Shown one piece after another: positions 33,478-42,919 of a DNA stretch of 60,171 nucleotides. The position numbers and the translations under genes were made by a program. Source of the DNA: Muribaculaceae bacterium (GTDB taxonomy: Bacteria; Bacteroidota; Bacteroidia; Bacteroidales; Muribaculaceae). Position 1 is the first letter of the stretch. Every line of letters begins with the position of its first letter. The notes under the pieces were generated by a model. It was not told the origin of the DNA, did not search any database, and worked only from the letters and a program-made list of their open reading frames with translations. The stretch lies in the NCBI GenBank assembly GCA_017624155.1, contig JAGANS010000013.1:1-60171 (forward strand), read 5' to 3'.

Positions 33478-34884
33478 TCATGCGGATCGGGACGGAATCC
33501 ATTTCTTGGACCACATGCGCCACAGGAAAATGGCTCCTCGGAAAGACAGCTCTATCGCCATCGCAATCCATACACCGCGGAGTCCCATGGCCGGTGCCAT
33601 AATGGCGGCAAGCGGAATACGCACCGCCCATATAGATCCGAAATTCATGATGGCTGGAATCATCGTGTCGCCTACACCCACAAATGCACCGTAGGCTACA
33701 ATCGAAGCCGCATATAGCGGTTCGGCCCAGGCTTCAATACGGAGCACCTCTACACCCAGTGAGCTTATACTCTCCACATCTGTCATTATTTCCATCATAA
33801 CCGGAGCACCTACATACAGAATGGCACCCATCAAGGTCATTACAACTATTCCGAGTCCGACGGTGAGATGGCAGAATCGTAATACCAGGTCGCGCCGTCC
33901 GGCCCCGTAGCTTTGTCCGATAAGAGTGGTGGCAGCGTCTCCGATGCCGAAGCCCGGCATGTAGCATAGACTTTCGGCTGTCACGGCGAAGGCATTGGCC
34001 GCAATAGCTACAATGCCGAGCGGAGCGACAATTACGGTTATCATGATCTGTGCACCGCAAAATATTGCGTGTTCCAGAGTCATAGGCACTGAAATTTTGA
34101 AAGCGCGCCGCAGGATTTGGCGGGTAGGGCGGAAACTTCCGCGCTCGGCACCGCGCAACCGCACATCCTTTTGTCGGGCGAGTGTATACCACAGCATTAT
34201 GCAGGCTATGATTGTCTCTGCTCCGGCTGTGCCGAGGGCTGCCCCAAGTACACCGAGGCCGGCTCCGGGCATCAGAATTTCGTGGCCGAATAACGACAAA
34301 TCGCGGGTAGGAAATATGAGAAACCAGTTGAGCACAACATCGAGCAGACACATCGCAACATTGAGCAGACTCGGTACTTTCATATTACCCGAGGCACGCA
34401 ATATGCCGCCGGCAAGATAATTCAGAGACAGCATCGGCAATGCGGCTACAAACACGGCAAAGTACACGGATGCGTCGTGGCAGATGTTTTCGTCGCCACC
34501 GAGCCAGCCGGGCAGGTATTGCGATATTGCGAGGCCGATCAATGCCATTATAAAGCCAACGGCCACAACCGACGTAATACCCTGGCGCACTACCTGTCGT
34601 GCCTCGACAGGCTTTTTTGCACCGAGACGGTGGGCTATTTGTACCGAAAAACCGGTTGTGACAGCCGAGCAAATACCCCAAAACAGCCACAGCGAACTGC
34701 TCATCAGGCCTACCGATGCCGCCCCGTCGGCGCCGAGGCGTCCTACCATCGATGCATCGATATACTGCATGACGATGCTCGACAGTTGAGCGAGGATGGC
34801 AGGTACGGCAAGCTGCGCAGTGAGCGATATCTGTCGCCGCAGCGGGATGGTTTCGCCGTTCTGAATTGGACTAAGATCAGCCAT
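33478..34884 (-). CDS. MATE family efflux transporter
   Basis: The 468-residue protein has twelve helices and the MATE repeat beginning LAVPAILAQLSSIVMQYIDA SMVG. It exports cationic drugs or metabolites with Na+ or H+ coupling. I prefer the ATG at 34884, which overlaps the upstream stop by eight bases (ATGGCTGA); 34905 is an in-frame alternative. It is the last gene of SurA-OstA-MATE. A functional link to those envelope genes is not evident. Confidence 0.92.
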   Translation of the reverse strand: MADLSPIQNGETIPLRRQISLTAQLAVPAILAQLSSIVMQYIDASMVGRLGADGAASVGLMSSSLWLFWGICSAVTTGFSVQIAHRLGAKKPVEARQVVRQGITSVVAVGFIMALIGLAISQYLPGWLGGDENICHDASVYFAVFVAALPMLSLNYLAGGILRASGNMKVPSLLNVAMCLLDVVLNWFLIFPTRDLSLFGHEILMPGAGLGVLGAALGTAGAETIIACIMLWYTLARQKDVRLRGAERGSFRPTRQILRRAFKISVPMTLEHAIFCGAQIMITVIVAPLGIVAIAANAFAVTAESLCYMPGFGIGDAATTLIGQSYGAGRRDLVLRFCHLTVGLGIVVMTLMGAILYVGAPVMMEIMTDVESISSLGVEVLRIEAWAEPLYAASIVAYGAFVGVGDTMIPAIMNFGSIWAVRIPLAAIMAPAMGLRGVWIAMAIELSFRGAIFLWRMWSKKWIPSRSA

Positions 34885-36577
34885 CTGTACCGTCCATAAG
34901 CTCATCCATGGCCTTGGGTACTACCATGATGTCGGATGGCGACAGAGGCCTGATGCCGTTGAATAATTTGAATTTAGGAAGATATAGCATGGAGCGGCGT
35001 ACCAGAAACAGAGGTGTGGCTGTTCCCGATGTCTCCGGCCACATTTTGATCAGTTCGGTAGTCTGCCCGGCAAAAATCGCTTTCATGAAGGAACTTTGCG
35101 CAGTCACCATCTTGTTGATTGTGGAGTCGGCTTCCTCGGGATACATAATCAGTTCCACATTGCCGTTGATGTCGAGTTGCCGCAGTTCGCCGTTTACGAA
35201 GCTTGCCACCATTTCCTTGCCTGCAAGCTGATCGTAATAATCACCGTAGATACGTTGGCTTGTGAACCCATATTCGGGTAAGCGAGCACGGTCGATTGTC
35301 GAATCATTCATGTGCAGTTCGATAAGGTTGCCGAATATCTGGCGCTGCTCGCTCCATACCACAGGTTTGCGATACATGCGCAGGGTGGTGTCGGAGCGCG
35401 TGGCGCGCATCGAGTCGCATACCCCCTGCATATCGGAACGGAAGAACCTCACGCGCGGCCAAATATCAGCTACATTGGTGGTATCGATGCGGAATGAAGC
35501 AGGGATTTCGGGCGTACCGGCAACTGTGTCGGCAGGTACTGCAGGTATGTGTATCGAGTCAAGCACACGGTAGGCATTAAGCTGGCCTCCGTGAAGATAC
35601 AATGTGTCGCCCTTGGAATATTCCTTGATGAGGAGGTGGCCTGTGGCATAGGCCGAATCCGTCGCCTGATTGAAGAAGCCGTAATCGGCGTTCAGGGCGG
35701 CCTGACGTGCCGAGTCGGTCATTACCATGTTGCCGAAGCACTCGCCGATGCCCGACACGCGGTCGTAATATATCGTATCGGCGATAAGATCGCGTCCCTC
35801 GGGTGAATGGACGAGTGAACGCATGTATAGTGCTGCTGTATCAAGGTCGGTATCGTACAGCCCGTCGGTTGTATATATCACACCGCGCTTATTGATAATT
35901 TCGCTTGGTGAATTAAGTTTCGCGATATGAGTGGCTGTGTTATAAAACAGCGAGTCGGAGTATATGACAAGTGTATCGCTCTTGCCAAGCGAGGTGAGGT
36001 TTACATCAATATAGAAGTTGGCGTCTTTGGTCGAAGGGATGTATTCACCTTCACGGCTCACAAGCCTGTTTTGTTGGTCATAAAGCACACCTCCGGTGGT
36101 ATAGTAGCCGATCTCGATACCCATATCGTAGGTGAACTCGTCGGTCTCGAGCGTTACATCACGGTTTATCATCCTCACCTTTTTCCCGGGGTCGGCGTAG
36201 AGATAAGCCATGCGCTCCGGTGCACGGTAATTGAGTTCGTCGGCGTAGATGAACAATGTATCACCCTGTTCCATGAAAACATGGCCGAAGGCATCGAAAG
36301 ACTCTGTGGCGGGGAAGAAGTGCGCGCTGTCGCATTTCATTACCATGGGCCCTTTGGTGAACTGCACGTTGCCCGAGACGATCATAAACGAATCGTTCTG
36401 CTGTTTATACAGCACATCGGCATGGTCGAGAAACACACGTGAGTCGCCCTCACGCGGGGTGGAGGCGACTTTCGGTGTAATATCGGGCTTGGCTTCGGGT
36501 TCGGGCCTGTGGGCCATTATAGCAGAGGTCGAACCGGCGAGCAAAGCGGCAAGCAGTAAGCGCGTACCTGTTTTCAT
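34877..36577 (-). CDS. OstA/LptA-like envelope protein
   Basis: The 566-residue protein has a signal peptide (MKTGTRLLLAALLAGSTSAI). Residues about 45-330 are OstA/LptA-like beta-jellyroll repeats (LDHADVLYKQQNDSFMIVSG, VQFTKGPMVMKCDSAHFFPA, FIYADELNYRAPERMAYLYA). In proteobacteria LptA bridges lipopolysaccharide across the periplasm. Longer Bacteroidetes members have this OstA-like N-terminus and a beta-rich C-terminal part. The ATG at 36577 overlaps the SurA stop (ATGA). Its pairing with a SurA-type chaperone supports a role in lipopolysaccharide or outer-membrane assembly. Confidence 0.85.
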   Translation of the reverse strand: MKTGTRLLLAALLAGSTSAIMAHRPEPEAKPDITPKVASTPREGDSRVFLDHADVLYKQQNDSFMIVSGNVQFTKGPMVMKCDSAHFFPATESFDAFGHVFMEQGDTLFIYADELNYRAPERMAYLYADPGKKVRMINRDVTLETDEFTYDMGIEIGYYTTGGVLYDQQNRLVSREGEYIPSTKDANFYIDVNLTSLGKSDTLVIYSDSLFYNTATHIAKLNSPSEIINKRGVIYTTDGLYDTDLDTAALYMRSLVHSPEGRDLIADTIYYDRVSGIGECFGNMVMTDSARQAALNADYGFFNQATDSAYATGHLLIKEYSKGDTLYLHGGQLNAYRVLDSIHIPAVPADTVAGTPEIPASFRIDTTNVADIWPRVRFFRSDMQGVCDSMRATRSDTTLRMYRKPVVWSEQRQIFGNLIELHMNDSTIDRARLPEYGFTSQRIYGDYYDQLAGKEMVASFVNGELRQLDINGNVELIMYPEEADSTINKMVTAQSSFMKAIFAGQTTELIKMWPETSGTATPLFLVRRSMLYLPKFKLFNGIRPLSPSDIMVVPKAMDELMDGTDG

Positions 36578-37932
36578 TTTGTCTTGATCCAGCCTTCGTA
36601 CTTGAAGTCGCAGCCGCGCCAACCGTCCTCGATGCGGACGTAGGTATCACGGATTTTATCTTTCAGCCATTTTTCAACAGCCTTTTCTTTGGCCGAATTC
36701 TCATACATAGACTTTATCAACTGGTAGTCGTCGGAGAGGTTGGCTTTGTGTGCGTCGATGCGCTTGGTGAGTTTTACCATTGCTACAATTTCGCGGTCGC
36801 GTTTCGGGTCGCGCATGATGAAGGGGTGGGATATTTCGCCCGGCTGCATGTTGCCGACTACGCGCGATACCTCCTGAGGGAGCTGAGACATCTCGAAGCG
36901 TGTGGTTCCGTCGTTGGAGTTGACCATCACACCGTTGGAATTATGGGTGTCTTTATCCTGCGAGATATATTTCACGGCTTCCTCAAAACTGAATTTATGT
37001 TTGTTGACTATGTCGGCGTGAACCGAATCAAGTCGGGTCATGGCCTCGGAGAGGTCCTTCTCGGCTACTTTCGGGCGCAGAAGGATATGACGGGTGTTGA
37101 TTCGGTCACCACGCTTTTCGATAAGCTGTATGATATGGAAACCATACTCGGTCTCAACTATTTTGGAGACTTTCTTCGGATCGTTGAGGTTGAATGCAAC
37201 AGCCGCATATTCGGGCACAAGTTGCCCGCGGCCCATGAAGCCGATTTCGCCGCCACGCACGCCCTCGGGGGCTTCGGAATATAATATGGCCAGTGTAGAG
37301 AAGTCGGCCTCGCCGCGGTTGACACGGTCGGCGTAGTCGCGCAGGCGCGCTTTCACGTCATCGATCTCCTGGCGGGGTATGGCCGGATTGATAGTAAGGA
37401 TCTGGACTTCAACCTGAAGGGGGACATAAGGAATGGAATCTTCGGGGAGCCCCGAGAAATAGCGGCGCACGTCGGACGGCGTCACTTTCATATTCTTTGT
37501 AAGAGATTCGCGCACCTGTCCTACACGATATCGGTTACGGATGCTTGTTGAATAATATTCGCGGAGCTCGGTAAAAGGCTTCTGGAAGTATTGTTCAACC
37601 TTTTCGCGCGAGCCGAGGTTGGAGATAAGATAATTGAGCTGGGCCTCGACATTTTGCTGTATCATCGATTCCTGCACCTCGACAGTGTCAAGATCAGCCT
37701 GATGGAGAAAGAGTCGCTCGATGGCAATCTGCTCTGGAAGCACGCAATACGGGTCACCTATTATAGGTGTGCGGTCCTGCTGAGCTTCCTGATAAGCCTG
37801 TTCAATTTCTGATTTGTATATCGGTTCGTCGCCGATAATCCATGCGACTTCCTCTATGATATTGTTTTGGGCGAATACACCTGCGCCGGCAGCGCAGAAT
37901 GCAGTTGCAGCCAATAGGTTCTTTATATTCAT
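36574..37932 (-). CDS. surA: SurA-type periplasmic peptidyl-prolyl isomerase/chaperone
   Basis: The 452-residue protein has a signal peptide (MNIKNLLAATAFCAAGAGVFA), a SurA N-terminal helical region (NNIIEEVAWIIGDEPIYKSE) and a first parvulin domain at about 175-285 (GGEIGFMGRGQLVPEYAAVA, VSKIVETEYGFHIIQLIEKR). A second, divergent parvulin domain follows (NTRHILLRPKVAEKDLSEAM). It escorts outer-membrane proteins through the periplasm. It is first in the operon, with a -7 box 28 bases upstream. The symbol is assigned by family. Bacteroidetes often carry more than one such gene. Confidence 0.88.
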   Translation of the reverse strand: MNIKNLLAATAFCAAGAGVFAQNNIIEEVAWIIGDEPIYKSEIEQAYQEAQQDRTPIIGDPYCVLPEQIAIERLFLHQADLDTVEVQESMIQQNVEAQLNYLISNLGSREKVEQYFQKPFTELREYYSTSIRNRYRVGQVRESLTKNMKVTPSDVRRYFSGLPEDSIPYVPLQVEVQILTINPAIPRQEIDDVKARLRDYADRVNRGEADFSTLAILYSEAPEGVRGGEIGFMGRGQLVPEYAAVAFNLNDPKKVSKIVETEYGFHIIQLIEKRGDRINTRHILLRPKVAEKDLSEAMTRLDSVHADIVNKHKFSFEEAVKYISQDKDTHNSNGVMVNSNDGTTRFEMSQLPQEVSRVVGNMQPGEISHPFIMRDPKRDREIVAMVKLTKRIDAHKANLSDDYQLIKSMYENSAKEKAVEKWLKDKIRDTYVRIEDGWRGCDFKYEGWIKTK

Positions 37933-37959
37933 ATTAGCGTGATGAAATCAAATTAATGG

Positions 37960-37967
37960 CAAAGGTA
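37960..37967 (-). promoter_or_regulatory. -7 box TACCTTTG of the SurA-OstA-MATE operon
   Basis: An exact TAnnTTTG match on the minus strand, 27 bases upstream of the surA start. Confidence 0.6.
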
Positions 37968-38010
37968 GTAAAAATTCAGCAACTATGCTTTCGGCAAGCG
38001 TTAAATTACG

Positions 38011-40011
38011 TCAATTCGCGAAGTCGATACTCAGTCCGAGCTGGAAGCGCCGCGGATTGAGCGGATAGTCGGCCATTGAAAAGTAATTCTTTGTAAAGAG
38101 TCCCTGGTTGACATGCGACATCATGACGTAGAAACGCACCTTGGAAAGCTTGAGGTTGGCATATACGTTCATGAAGGGAAAATTGCCGAATTTCTCTTTA
38201 GTCTGATTGGCGAATGAAGCTGTAGCCGGCTGATATTTGGGCGCGTAATATTTGGTATAATAATCGCAGTCGACGCCAAGCTGTACCTTGAGCGTGGCTA
38301 TACGGAACTTGAAATACATATTGGAATATATGGCCAGCGCGGGCAGCGGAATGACAGCGGCATCAGAAGTCGTCTGATATGTGACGGCATTATCCCAGTT
38401 GAATGGCCCGAAATGCAGATTCTGATTGAGTTGCAGCGACAATACCTGCACCGAGCCACCGTGTTGCACCGGCAGGAAATCGGAGTTGAAATATACGTGG
38501 TTCTGCACGTTCTCGACTCCGGCTGTGAAGTGTGTCCCGGTGCGCGGTATATCAATGGAGCCGCCGAAACTGACCCTGCGTTCCTTGCCGAAATCATTTT
38601 TCCAGATGAAGTGGTTTGAAAGATAGTTGCGCATCAGATACGGGGTAGCTTCATTGGTAAAACGGCCGAATGCCGATACCTGCAATGTATCGAAAGGTAA
38701 TGGGATGTTGGTATACACATTGCCGTTAAGGCGGATATCACCCGCTGCGACTCCGACTACTCCAAATTCGGCGGTGGCGTCATAGCGCAAGATCGAACCC
38801 TGCTGTTTGGTGAGCTGGCCGCCGACGCGGGCCTTGTGCTCGGTGGCGTGGGGGGCGATTGTTCCTATACCTTCAGGAAAAGGTGTGAGTTCGAGTGTAG
38901 TGCGGTCGAGGGTGTCGGCGGTCTGGTTAAATCGGTCTATCTCGTATGTCAGGAAAGCCGACAGTCCGAATTTCGCGTATTTATTGAACCCTTCGAGCAG
39001 CGATACACCTACTGTATTCTCGACGCTCCAATATGTAGTATGGTCAAGCGTGAGGTCGGGGTTCAGATAAGTGTTGGCAAAAAACTCTTTGTTTTCGGTT
39101 TGCGATGTGCTGCGGAAGGTGTGTTTGCTCTGAGTATACTTCAGGGTGTAAATAAAGGAGGTGACAGGCACATAAGTGCGGCTTATGATGGAGTCATTTT
39201 CGTCGCGTTTTTCGTCCCAGAAACCGATCTTGTATCGGTTGTTGACATAAAGCTGAGAGCCTTTGATACGGGTTAGGGCGCCTGAGAGTCGCGTGGGGAT
39301 AGTCTTGGGATCGACCGATGTGACACCACCTTGTACAAGCGCAGGGTCGGTTATAAATCTCGGGTCAGTGATACCGCCGTTTTCCTTGTTGAGCGAGTTG
39401 AATGAATTCATGTAGGCCTGCATTTCGTATCTGTCGCCCATATATGAGCCCGACAATCCCCATGTAAGATTCTTATCGGCTTGGTTATTGTAGCAGCCTT
39501 TCGAGTATATATAGTCGAGCAATGCTCCAATCTGTGCCTTAGAGTTGATGTTGCCCGAAAATATGCCGTGAAGACGCTCCTGCGAATTGTCGCGGTTGCC
39601 TGCGGTATTATAGCTAAGCAATGTCATAGGCTGCCTTGTGTTGTAAAACCGCATGGTGCTCTCGGTGGGTATCCAAGGCTCGATGGCATCGCGAAAGAAG
39701 AAATCGCTGCGCATGGGTCTCTCGCGCCATATCATGTTGAGCCCTTCGGCTCCGAGATTGCCCGTTGTGGCATAAGCTGCTGAGAGTGCTGATGGAACCG
39801 ACCGCTGGCCATAATTGTCGGGCAGTGTGTCGATGGTGCTCTCGACACGCAGGCCGAGTGGCTGCAGGATTGTCCATGCATACGACGGTGCCAGATTTAG
39901 CTTCTTATGCTTGGTCTCCTGGCGGTGATTCTGTTGCTCGCGCTCCTGAGCCCCGGCGAATGTCGTCGACAGTCCCAGTATGCACATTAATATGATAATA
40001 ATCTTTTTCAC
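38011..40011 (-). CDS. Putative outer membrane porin (Porin_10-like)
   Basis: The 666-residue protein has a signal peptide (KKIIIILMCILGLSTTFAGAQ) and a long series of amphipathic beta strands ending in DFAN, the terminal phenylalanine-type strand of barrel proteins. The segments LSYNTAGNRDNSQERLHGIF and KCYNNQADKNLTWGLSGSY-like repeats match the putative porin family found across Bacteroidetes. It starts with GTG. The -7 box (40016-40023) ends only five bases before it, so the transcript may be leaderless. An alternative is the ATG at 39987, which would remove the basic n-region of the signal peptide. Confidence 0.85.
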   Translation of the reverse strand: MKKIIIILMCILGLSTTFAGAQEREQQNHRQETKHKKLNLAPSYAWTILQPLGLRVESTIDTLPDNYGQRSVPSALSAAYATTGNLGAEGLNMIWRERPMRSDFFFRDAIEPWIPTESTMRFYNTRQPMTLLSYNTAGNRDNSQERLHGIFSGNINSKAQIGALLDYIYSKGCYNNQADKNLTWGLSGSYMGDRYEMQAYMNSFNSLNKENGGITDPRFITDPALVQGGVTSVDPKTIPTRLSGALTRIKGSQLYVNNRYKIGFWDEKRDENDSIISRTYVPVTSFIYTLKYTQSKHTFRSTSQTENKEFFANTYLNPDLTLDHTTYWSVENTVGVSLLEGFNKYAKFGLSAFLTYEIDRFNQTADTLDRTTLELTPFPEGIGTIAPHATEHKARVGGQLTKQQGSILRYDATAEFGVVGVAAGDIRLNGNVYTNIPLPFDTLQVSAFGRFTNEATPYLMRNYLSNHFIWKNDFGKERRVSFGGSIDIPRTGTHFTAGVENVQNHVYFNSDFLPVQHGGSVQVLSLQLNQNLHFGPFNWDNAVTYQTTSDAAVIPLPALAIYSNMYFKFRIATLKVQLGVDCDYYTKYYAPKYQPATASFANQTKEKFGNFPFMNVYANLKLSKVRFYVMMSHVNQGLFTKNYFSMADYPLNPRRFQLGLSIDFAN

Positions 40012-40015
40012 GGTG

Positions 40016-40023
40016 CAAAGGTA
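40016..40023 (-). promoter_or_regulatory. -7 box TACCTTTG of the porin gene
   Basis: An exact TAnnTTTG match. Its last base is five bases from the GTG start, which leaves almost no 5' leader. Confidence 0.5.
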
Positions 40024-40035
40024 ATGATTTTAGCA

Positions 40036-40536
40036 CTATCGGGCAATACTTTCGCCAACTACGCGTGCGAAATAATTACTGTAAATGCCGCTGTGCAACA
40101 TATTGCCTATTCGTTCAATAGCGATGGAGGCAACTTGGTTATTGTCTGCATATTCTATAATCTGGCCCGACAGATCCTTGATATACTTAATCTGTGTGCT
40201 GCCCATATCGATATATCGCTCGGCTGTACCCAATAAATGAAGAGTGAGGAAAAGCATGTCGAGAACGGCCTCCGGTCCCGGACGATAGCCAATAAATTCC
40301 TTTACAGCCTTTTTCAGAACCGAAACTCGAGCTTTGGACTTTCCCCACTTGGTACGGTAGACCTCCTTGACTATCTTTGTACGGTACTTTTCAAGCAGGC
40401 GGTCGACATCCGGGTTCAGGAAGAATTCAAAATAATCCTTGAACTCCGTTCTGGCGTCGTAGGCATCGAGGATTATTGCCCGCAACTGATCGGTGGTCAT
40501 TTCCTGAAGTTCTTTGCGTAGTGCTGTTTTCGACAT
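40036..40536 (-). CDS. DUF6155 family protein
   Basis: The 166-residue, mostly helical, charged protein has no signal peptide. It contains TALRKELQEMTTDQLRAIIL, then FKDYFEFFLNPDVDRLLEKY and KWGKSKARVSVLKKAVKEFI, which recall the DUF6155 family. Its function is unknown and no catalytic motif stands out. It is monocistronic with its own -7 box. It is probably cytoplasmic. Confidence 0.75.
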   Translation of the reverse strand: MSKTALRKELQEMTTDQLRAIILDAYDARTEFKDYFEFFLNPDVDRLLEKYRTKIVKEVYRTKWGKSKARVSVLKKAVKEFIGYRPGPEAVLDMLFLTLHLLGTAERYIDMGSTQIKYIKDLSGQIIEYADNNQVASIAIERIGNMLHSGIYSNYFARVVGESIAR

Positions 40537-40556
40537 TGCAGTGCGTTTGGTATGTG

Positions 40557-40564
40557 CAAAGATA
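40557..40564 (-). promoter_or_regulatory. -7 box TATCTTTG of the DUF6155 gene
   Basis: A TAnnTTTG match on the minus strand, 21 bases upstream of the ATG at 40536. Confidence 0.5.
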
Positions 40565-40636
40565 TATATACATTTTGTAATGAACCCTTGCAGTTGCCAT
40601 ATTGTTGTTTAAATAAAACATAAATTAAAGCTGAAT

Positions 40637-41131
40637 ATGAAACCCGGAATATTCTATGGAACCTCGACAGGTACTACCGAGAAGGTGGCAAAACTAATCG
40701 CTCAGGCTGTCGGCGTGGCAGACACAGACGTGTACGATGTCGCAAAAACATCACCTTCGACTGTCGGGGATTACGATCTTATAATCCTTGGCGCGCCGAC
40801 ATACGGCTCAGGTGATGTACAGGACGATATGGCCGACTTTCTCGATGGAGTGCGTGTGCTGGATCTCAAGGGCAAAAAAGCCGCAGTATTCGGTTGTGGC
40901 GACGAGAGCATGAGCTCGACATTCTGCAGCGGTGTGGAGGAAATTTACAAGGCACTTAAGGACACAGGCGCTACGATGGTCGGCGAGTACAATACCTTCC
41001 CTTACAGATTTGAGTCGTCGGCTGCTGTTCCGGTGCAGGGTGGCGAGGCTGTCGGACTGCTTGTCGACGATGTGAATGAACCCGACAAGACCGAGACCCG
41101 TGTAAAAGACTGGGTCAAGACCCTAATCTGA
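40637..41131 (+). CDS. fldA: Flavodoxin
   Basis: The 164-residue electron carrier has the FMN phosphate loop GTSTGTTEKVA (about 8-18), the loop APTYGSGDVQDDM, whose aromatic residue stacks on the flavin, and GCGDESMSSTFCSG for the other face. This is the long-chain flavodoxin type that replaces ferredoxin in pyruvate oxidoreductase and other reactions, often when iron is scarce. It is monocistronic and followed by a strong terminator. I see no convincing TAnnTTTG box in its AT-rich upstream region. Confidence 0.95.
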   Translation: MKPGIFYGTSTGTTEKVAKLIAQAVGVADTDVYDVAKTSPSTVGDYDLIILGAPTYGSGDVQDDMADFLDGVRVLDLKGKKAAVFGCGDESMSSTFCSGVEEIYKALKDTGATMVGEYNTFPYRFESSAAVPVQGGEAVGLLVDDVNEPDKTETRVKDWVKTLI

Positions 41132-41153
41132 TTAAAGCCACATACTGATAAAA

Positions 41154-41199
41154 CGACGGATGCCGATGTCTGAATAGTCATCGGCATCCGTCGCTTTTA
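41154..41199. terminator. Strong bidirectional terminator, flavodoxin and DUF4924 genes
   Basis: A perfect 15-bp stem (CGACGGATGCCGATG at 41154-41168 with CATCGGCATCCGTCG at 41179-41193) is followed by CTTTT and preceded by AAAA between convergent genes. Confidence 0.85.
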
Positions 41200-41208
41200 A
41201 ACAAGATC

Positions 41209-41766
41209 TTATTGTTCGTCATCCTGCTTGAATATGTCTTCCTTTTCGTTTTTATGGAAATATGCCGCGAGCATTGCAATGAAGGCCGAGATACGGCCCA
41301 TAGCCTCTGTGGTGGCCGGTGTGACCTCACCGTTGCGCAGCCGCAGCATCAGCATACCATACAAAGCGTTAAAGCAGGTCTCAAGTTCACCTGCCGGATG
41401 TTCTCCTGCCTTGGAGCGAAGTTCCACTATTGCCGGCAGAGCGGCGTAAAAACGCTTGGTATACTCTCCGAACCGTGGGTCGCGGAGCAGGGCGTTATGC
41501 AGCTCAACAAGCTGCGACAGCATGTTGGTATTCATCTGCAGGTGTCCTGACTTTTCCACGCCTTCGCGACGCATCATGTCGATGAGCGATTCATACCATT
41601 CGGTGAGCTGTTGTCGCTGTTCATCGCTAAGGCCAAAGCGGTCGATGACATTTTTGCGAATTGATTCTATGTCGAGATTATTGGCACGGATTATATCCTC
41701 AATCTGCCACATATACAGCAGGTATTCAGCGATGTTTTCCTTTCGTTTCTGAGATGCTATGAACAT
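41209..41766 (-). CDS. DUF4924 family protein
   Basis: The 185-residue helical protein begins MFIASQKRKENIAEYLLYMW and contains LTEWYESLIDMMRREGVEKS and LPAIVELRSKAGEHPAGELE, the pattern of the DUF4924 family restricted to Bacteroidetes. It is cytoplasmic and its function is unknown. It follows lpxH by 30 bases and is last in DUF59-lpxH-DUF4924. Confidence 0.85.
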   Translation of the reverse strand: MFIASQKRKENIAEYLLYMWQIEDIIRANNLDIESIRKNVIDRFGLSDEQRQQLTEWYESLIDMMRREGVEKSGHLQMNTNMLSQLVELHNALLRDPRFGEYTKRFYAALPAIVELRSKAGEHPAGELETCFNALYGMLMLRLRNGEVTPATTEAMGRISAFIAMLAAYFHKNEKEDIFKQDDEQ

Positions 41767-41796
41767 AATGATAACGTCTTTTTATTATTTAACGTT

Positions 41797-42546
41797 TTAG
41801 AGCCGATATCTGCGCACAGTTATGTCATTTCCGTCGAAAATGGCATAAGTGTCGTTGTCAATCCAGTCGCCAAGTACAATCAGCCTGGCCGATGACTGCG
41901 GAAGTGGAATATCCAGCGGAATATGATGATGTCCCATCACAATAAAGTCGATATCCGGGTTGGCTTTTGCAAGCTTGTCTGCGTCTTCCACGAGCGTGCG
42001 TATCTGGGCTTTTCGCTCCGCATCGTCGATGGCACCTTTGCCACAGCGGCTTGAATTGCTCCATGCCTTTGCAAAAGGCACGGTGATGCGCGGGTGCAGC
42101 CCCGAATAGAGCTTTTGGCAAACCTTGTTGCGGAAGAGCGAGCAGATGAAGCGGAAGCCGGCAGTTGTGCGCCCGATGCGATCGCCATGCGCCAGGATGA
42201 ATCTGCGTGTGCCGATTTTGCTTACTATATAAGGGGCGTCCACGACTTCGATGCCAAGCTCGTCGCGCAGGTAGTCAAAAAGCCATATATCATGATTGCC
42301 TGTCATCCATGTTATTTTTACGCCGGCATCACTTAGGGCCGCCAATTCGCCGAAAAAACGTATGAAGCCGCGCGGCACCACATTACGGTATTCAAACCAA
42401 TAGTCGAGGATGTCGCCGAGCAGGTATAAGCTGTCGGCGTCGTGGGCTTCGTTCCGCAGGAAGTTGACAACGCGCGCTTCATGGGTGCGTGTGTCGCCCA
42501 TGTAACGTGCTCCGAGGTGGATGTCGCTTATGAACAGGACCTTCAT
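41797..42546 (-). CDS. lpxH: UDP-2,3-diacylglucosamine diphosphatase
   Basis: The enzyme makes lipid X in lipid A synthesis. The 249-residue metallophosphatase has the metal-binding motifs FISDIHLG (D8, H10), LLGDILDYW (D45), MTGNHDIW (N84, H85), ILAHGDR and VMGHHHIP. It is peripheral to the inner membrane. It lies nine bases after the DUF59 gene. The assignment over other phosphodiesterases rests on the FEYR.....G and overall LpxH layout. Confidence 0.88.
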   Translation of the reverse strand: MKVLFISDIHLGARYMGDTRTHEARVVNFLRNEAHDADSLYLLGDILDYWFEYRNVVPRGFIRFFGELAALSDAGVKITWMTGNHDIWLFDYLRDELGIEVVDAPYIVSKIGTRRFILAHGDRIGRTTAGFRFICSLFRNKVCQKLYSGLHPRITVPFAKAWSNSSRCGKGAIDDAERKAQIRTLVEDADKLAKANPDIDFIVMGHHHIPLDIPLPQSSARLIVLGDWIDNDTYAIFDGNDITVRRYRL

Positions 42547-42555
42547 AAGTACGTA

Positions 42556-42876
42556 TCAGAGGAAACCGAGTTCGAGCTTAGCCTCTTCGCTCATCATATC
42601 TCTGGTCCACTCGGGCTCGTAAACAATGTTAACAGTAACATTGTTTACACCTTCGATACTGTTCATCTTCTGCGTAACATCCTCGACGATGAAGTCGGCC
42701 ATAGGGCAGTTGGGGGCCGTAAGGGTCATGTCTATGGTGAGGTCGCCGTTATCGGCAAGGTCGATTTTATATACAAGACCGAGCGAATATATATCGACGG
42801 GTATTTCAGGATCGAAAACGGTGCGAAGATATTGCACAATTTTCTCTTCAGTAGTCAGTTTTTGTTCAGGAGTCAT
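42556..42876 (-). CDS. DUF59/MIP18 family iron-sulfur assembly protein
   Basis: The 106-residue protein (MTPEQKLTTEEKIVQYLRTV, FDPEIPVDIYSLGLVYKIDL) has the conserved LTAPNCPMADF motif of the MIP18/SufT-like family, whose members help deliver iron-sulfur clusters. The C-terminus (EPEWTRDMMSEEAKLELG) is also typical. The start at 42876 is chosen because the -7 box at 42898-42905 lies between it and the upstream in-frame alternative region. It is first in its operon. Confidence 0.9.
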   Translation of the reverse strand: MTPEQKLTTEEKIVQYLRTVFDPEIPVDIYSLGLVYKIDLADNGDLTIDMTLTAPNCPMADFIVEDVTQKMNSIEGVNNVTVNIVYEPEWTRDMMSEEAKLELGFL

Positions 42877-42897
42877 TATTTTTACTGATATTTTATG

Positions 42898-42905
42898 CAA
42901 AGGTA
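42898..42905 (-). promoter_or_regulatory. -7 box TACCTTTG of the DUF59-lpxH operon
   Basis: A minus-strand TAnnTTTG match, 21 bases upstream of the start at 42876. It is divergent from the box at 42920-42927. Confidence 0.6.
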
Positions 42906-42919
42906 ACAAAAAAAGTTGC

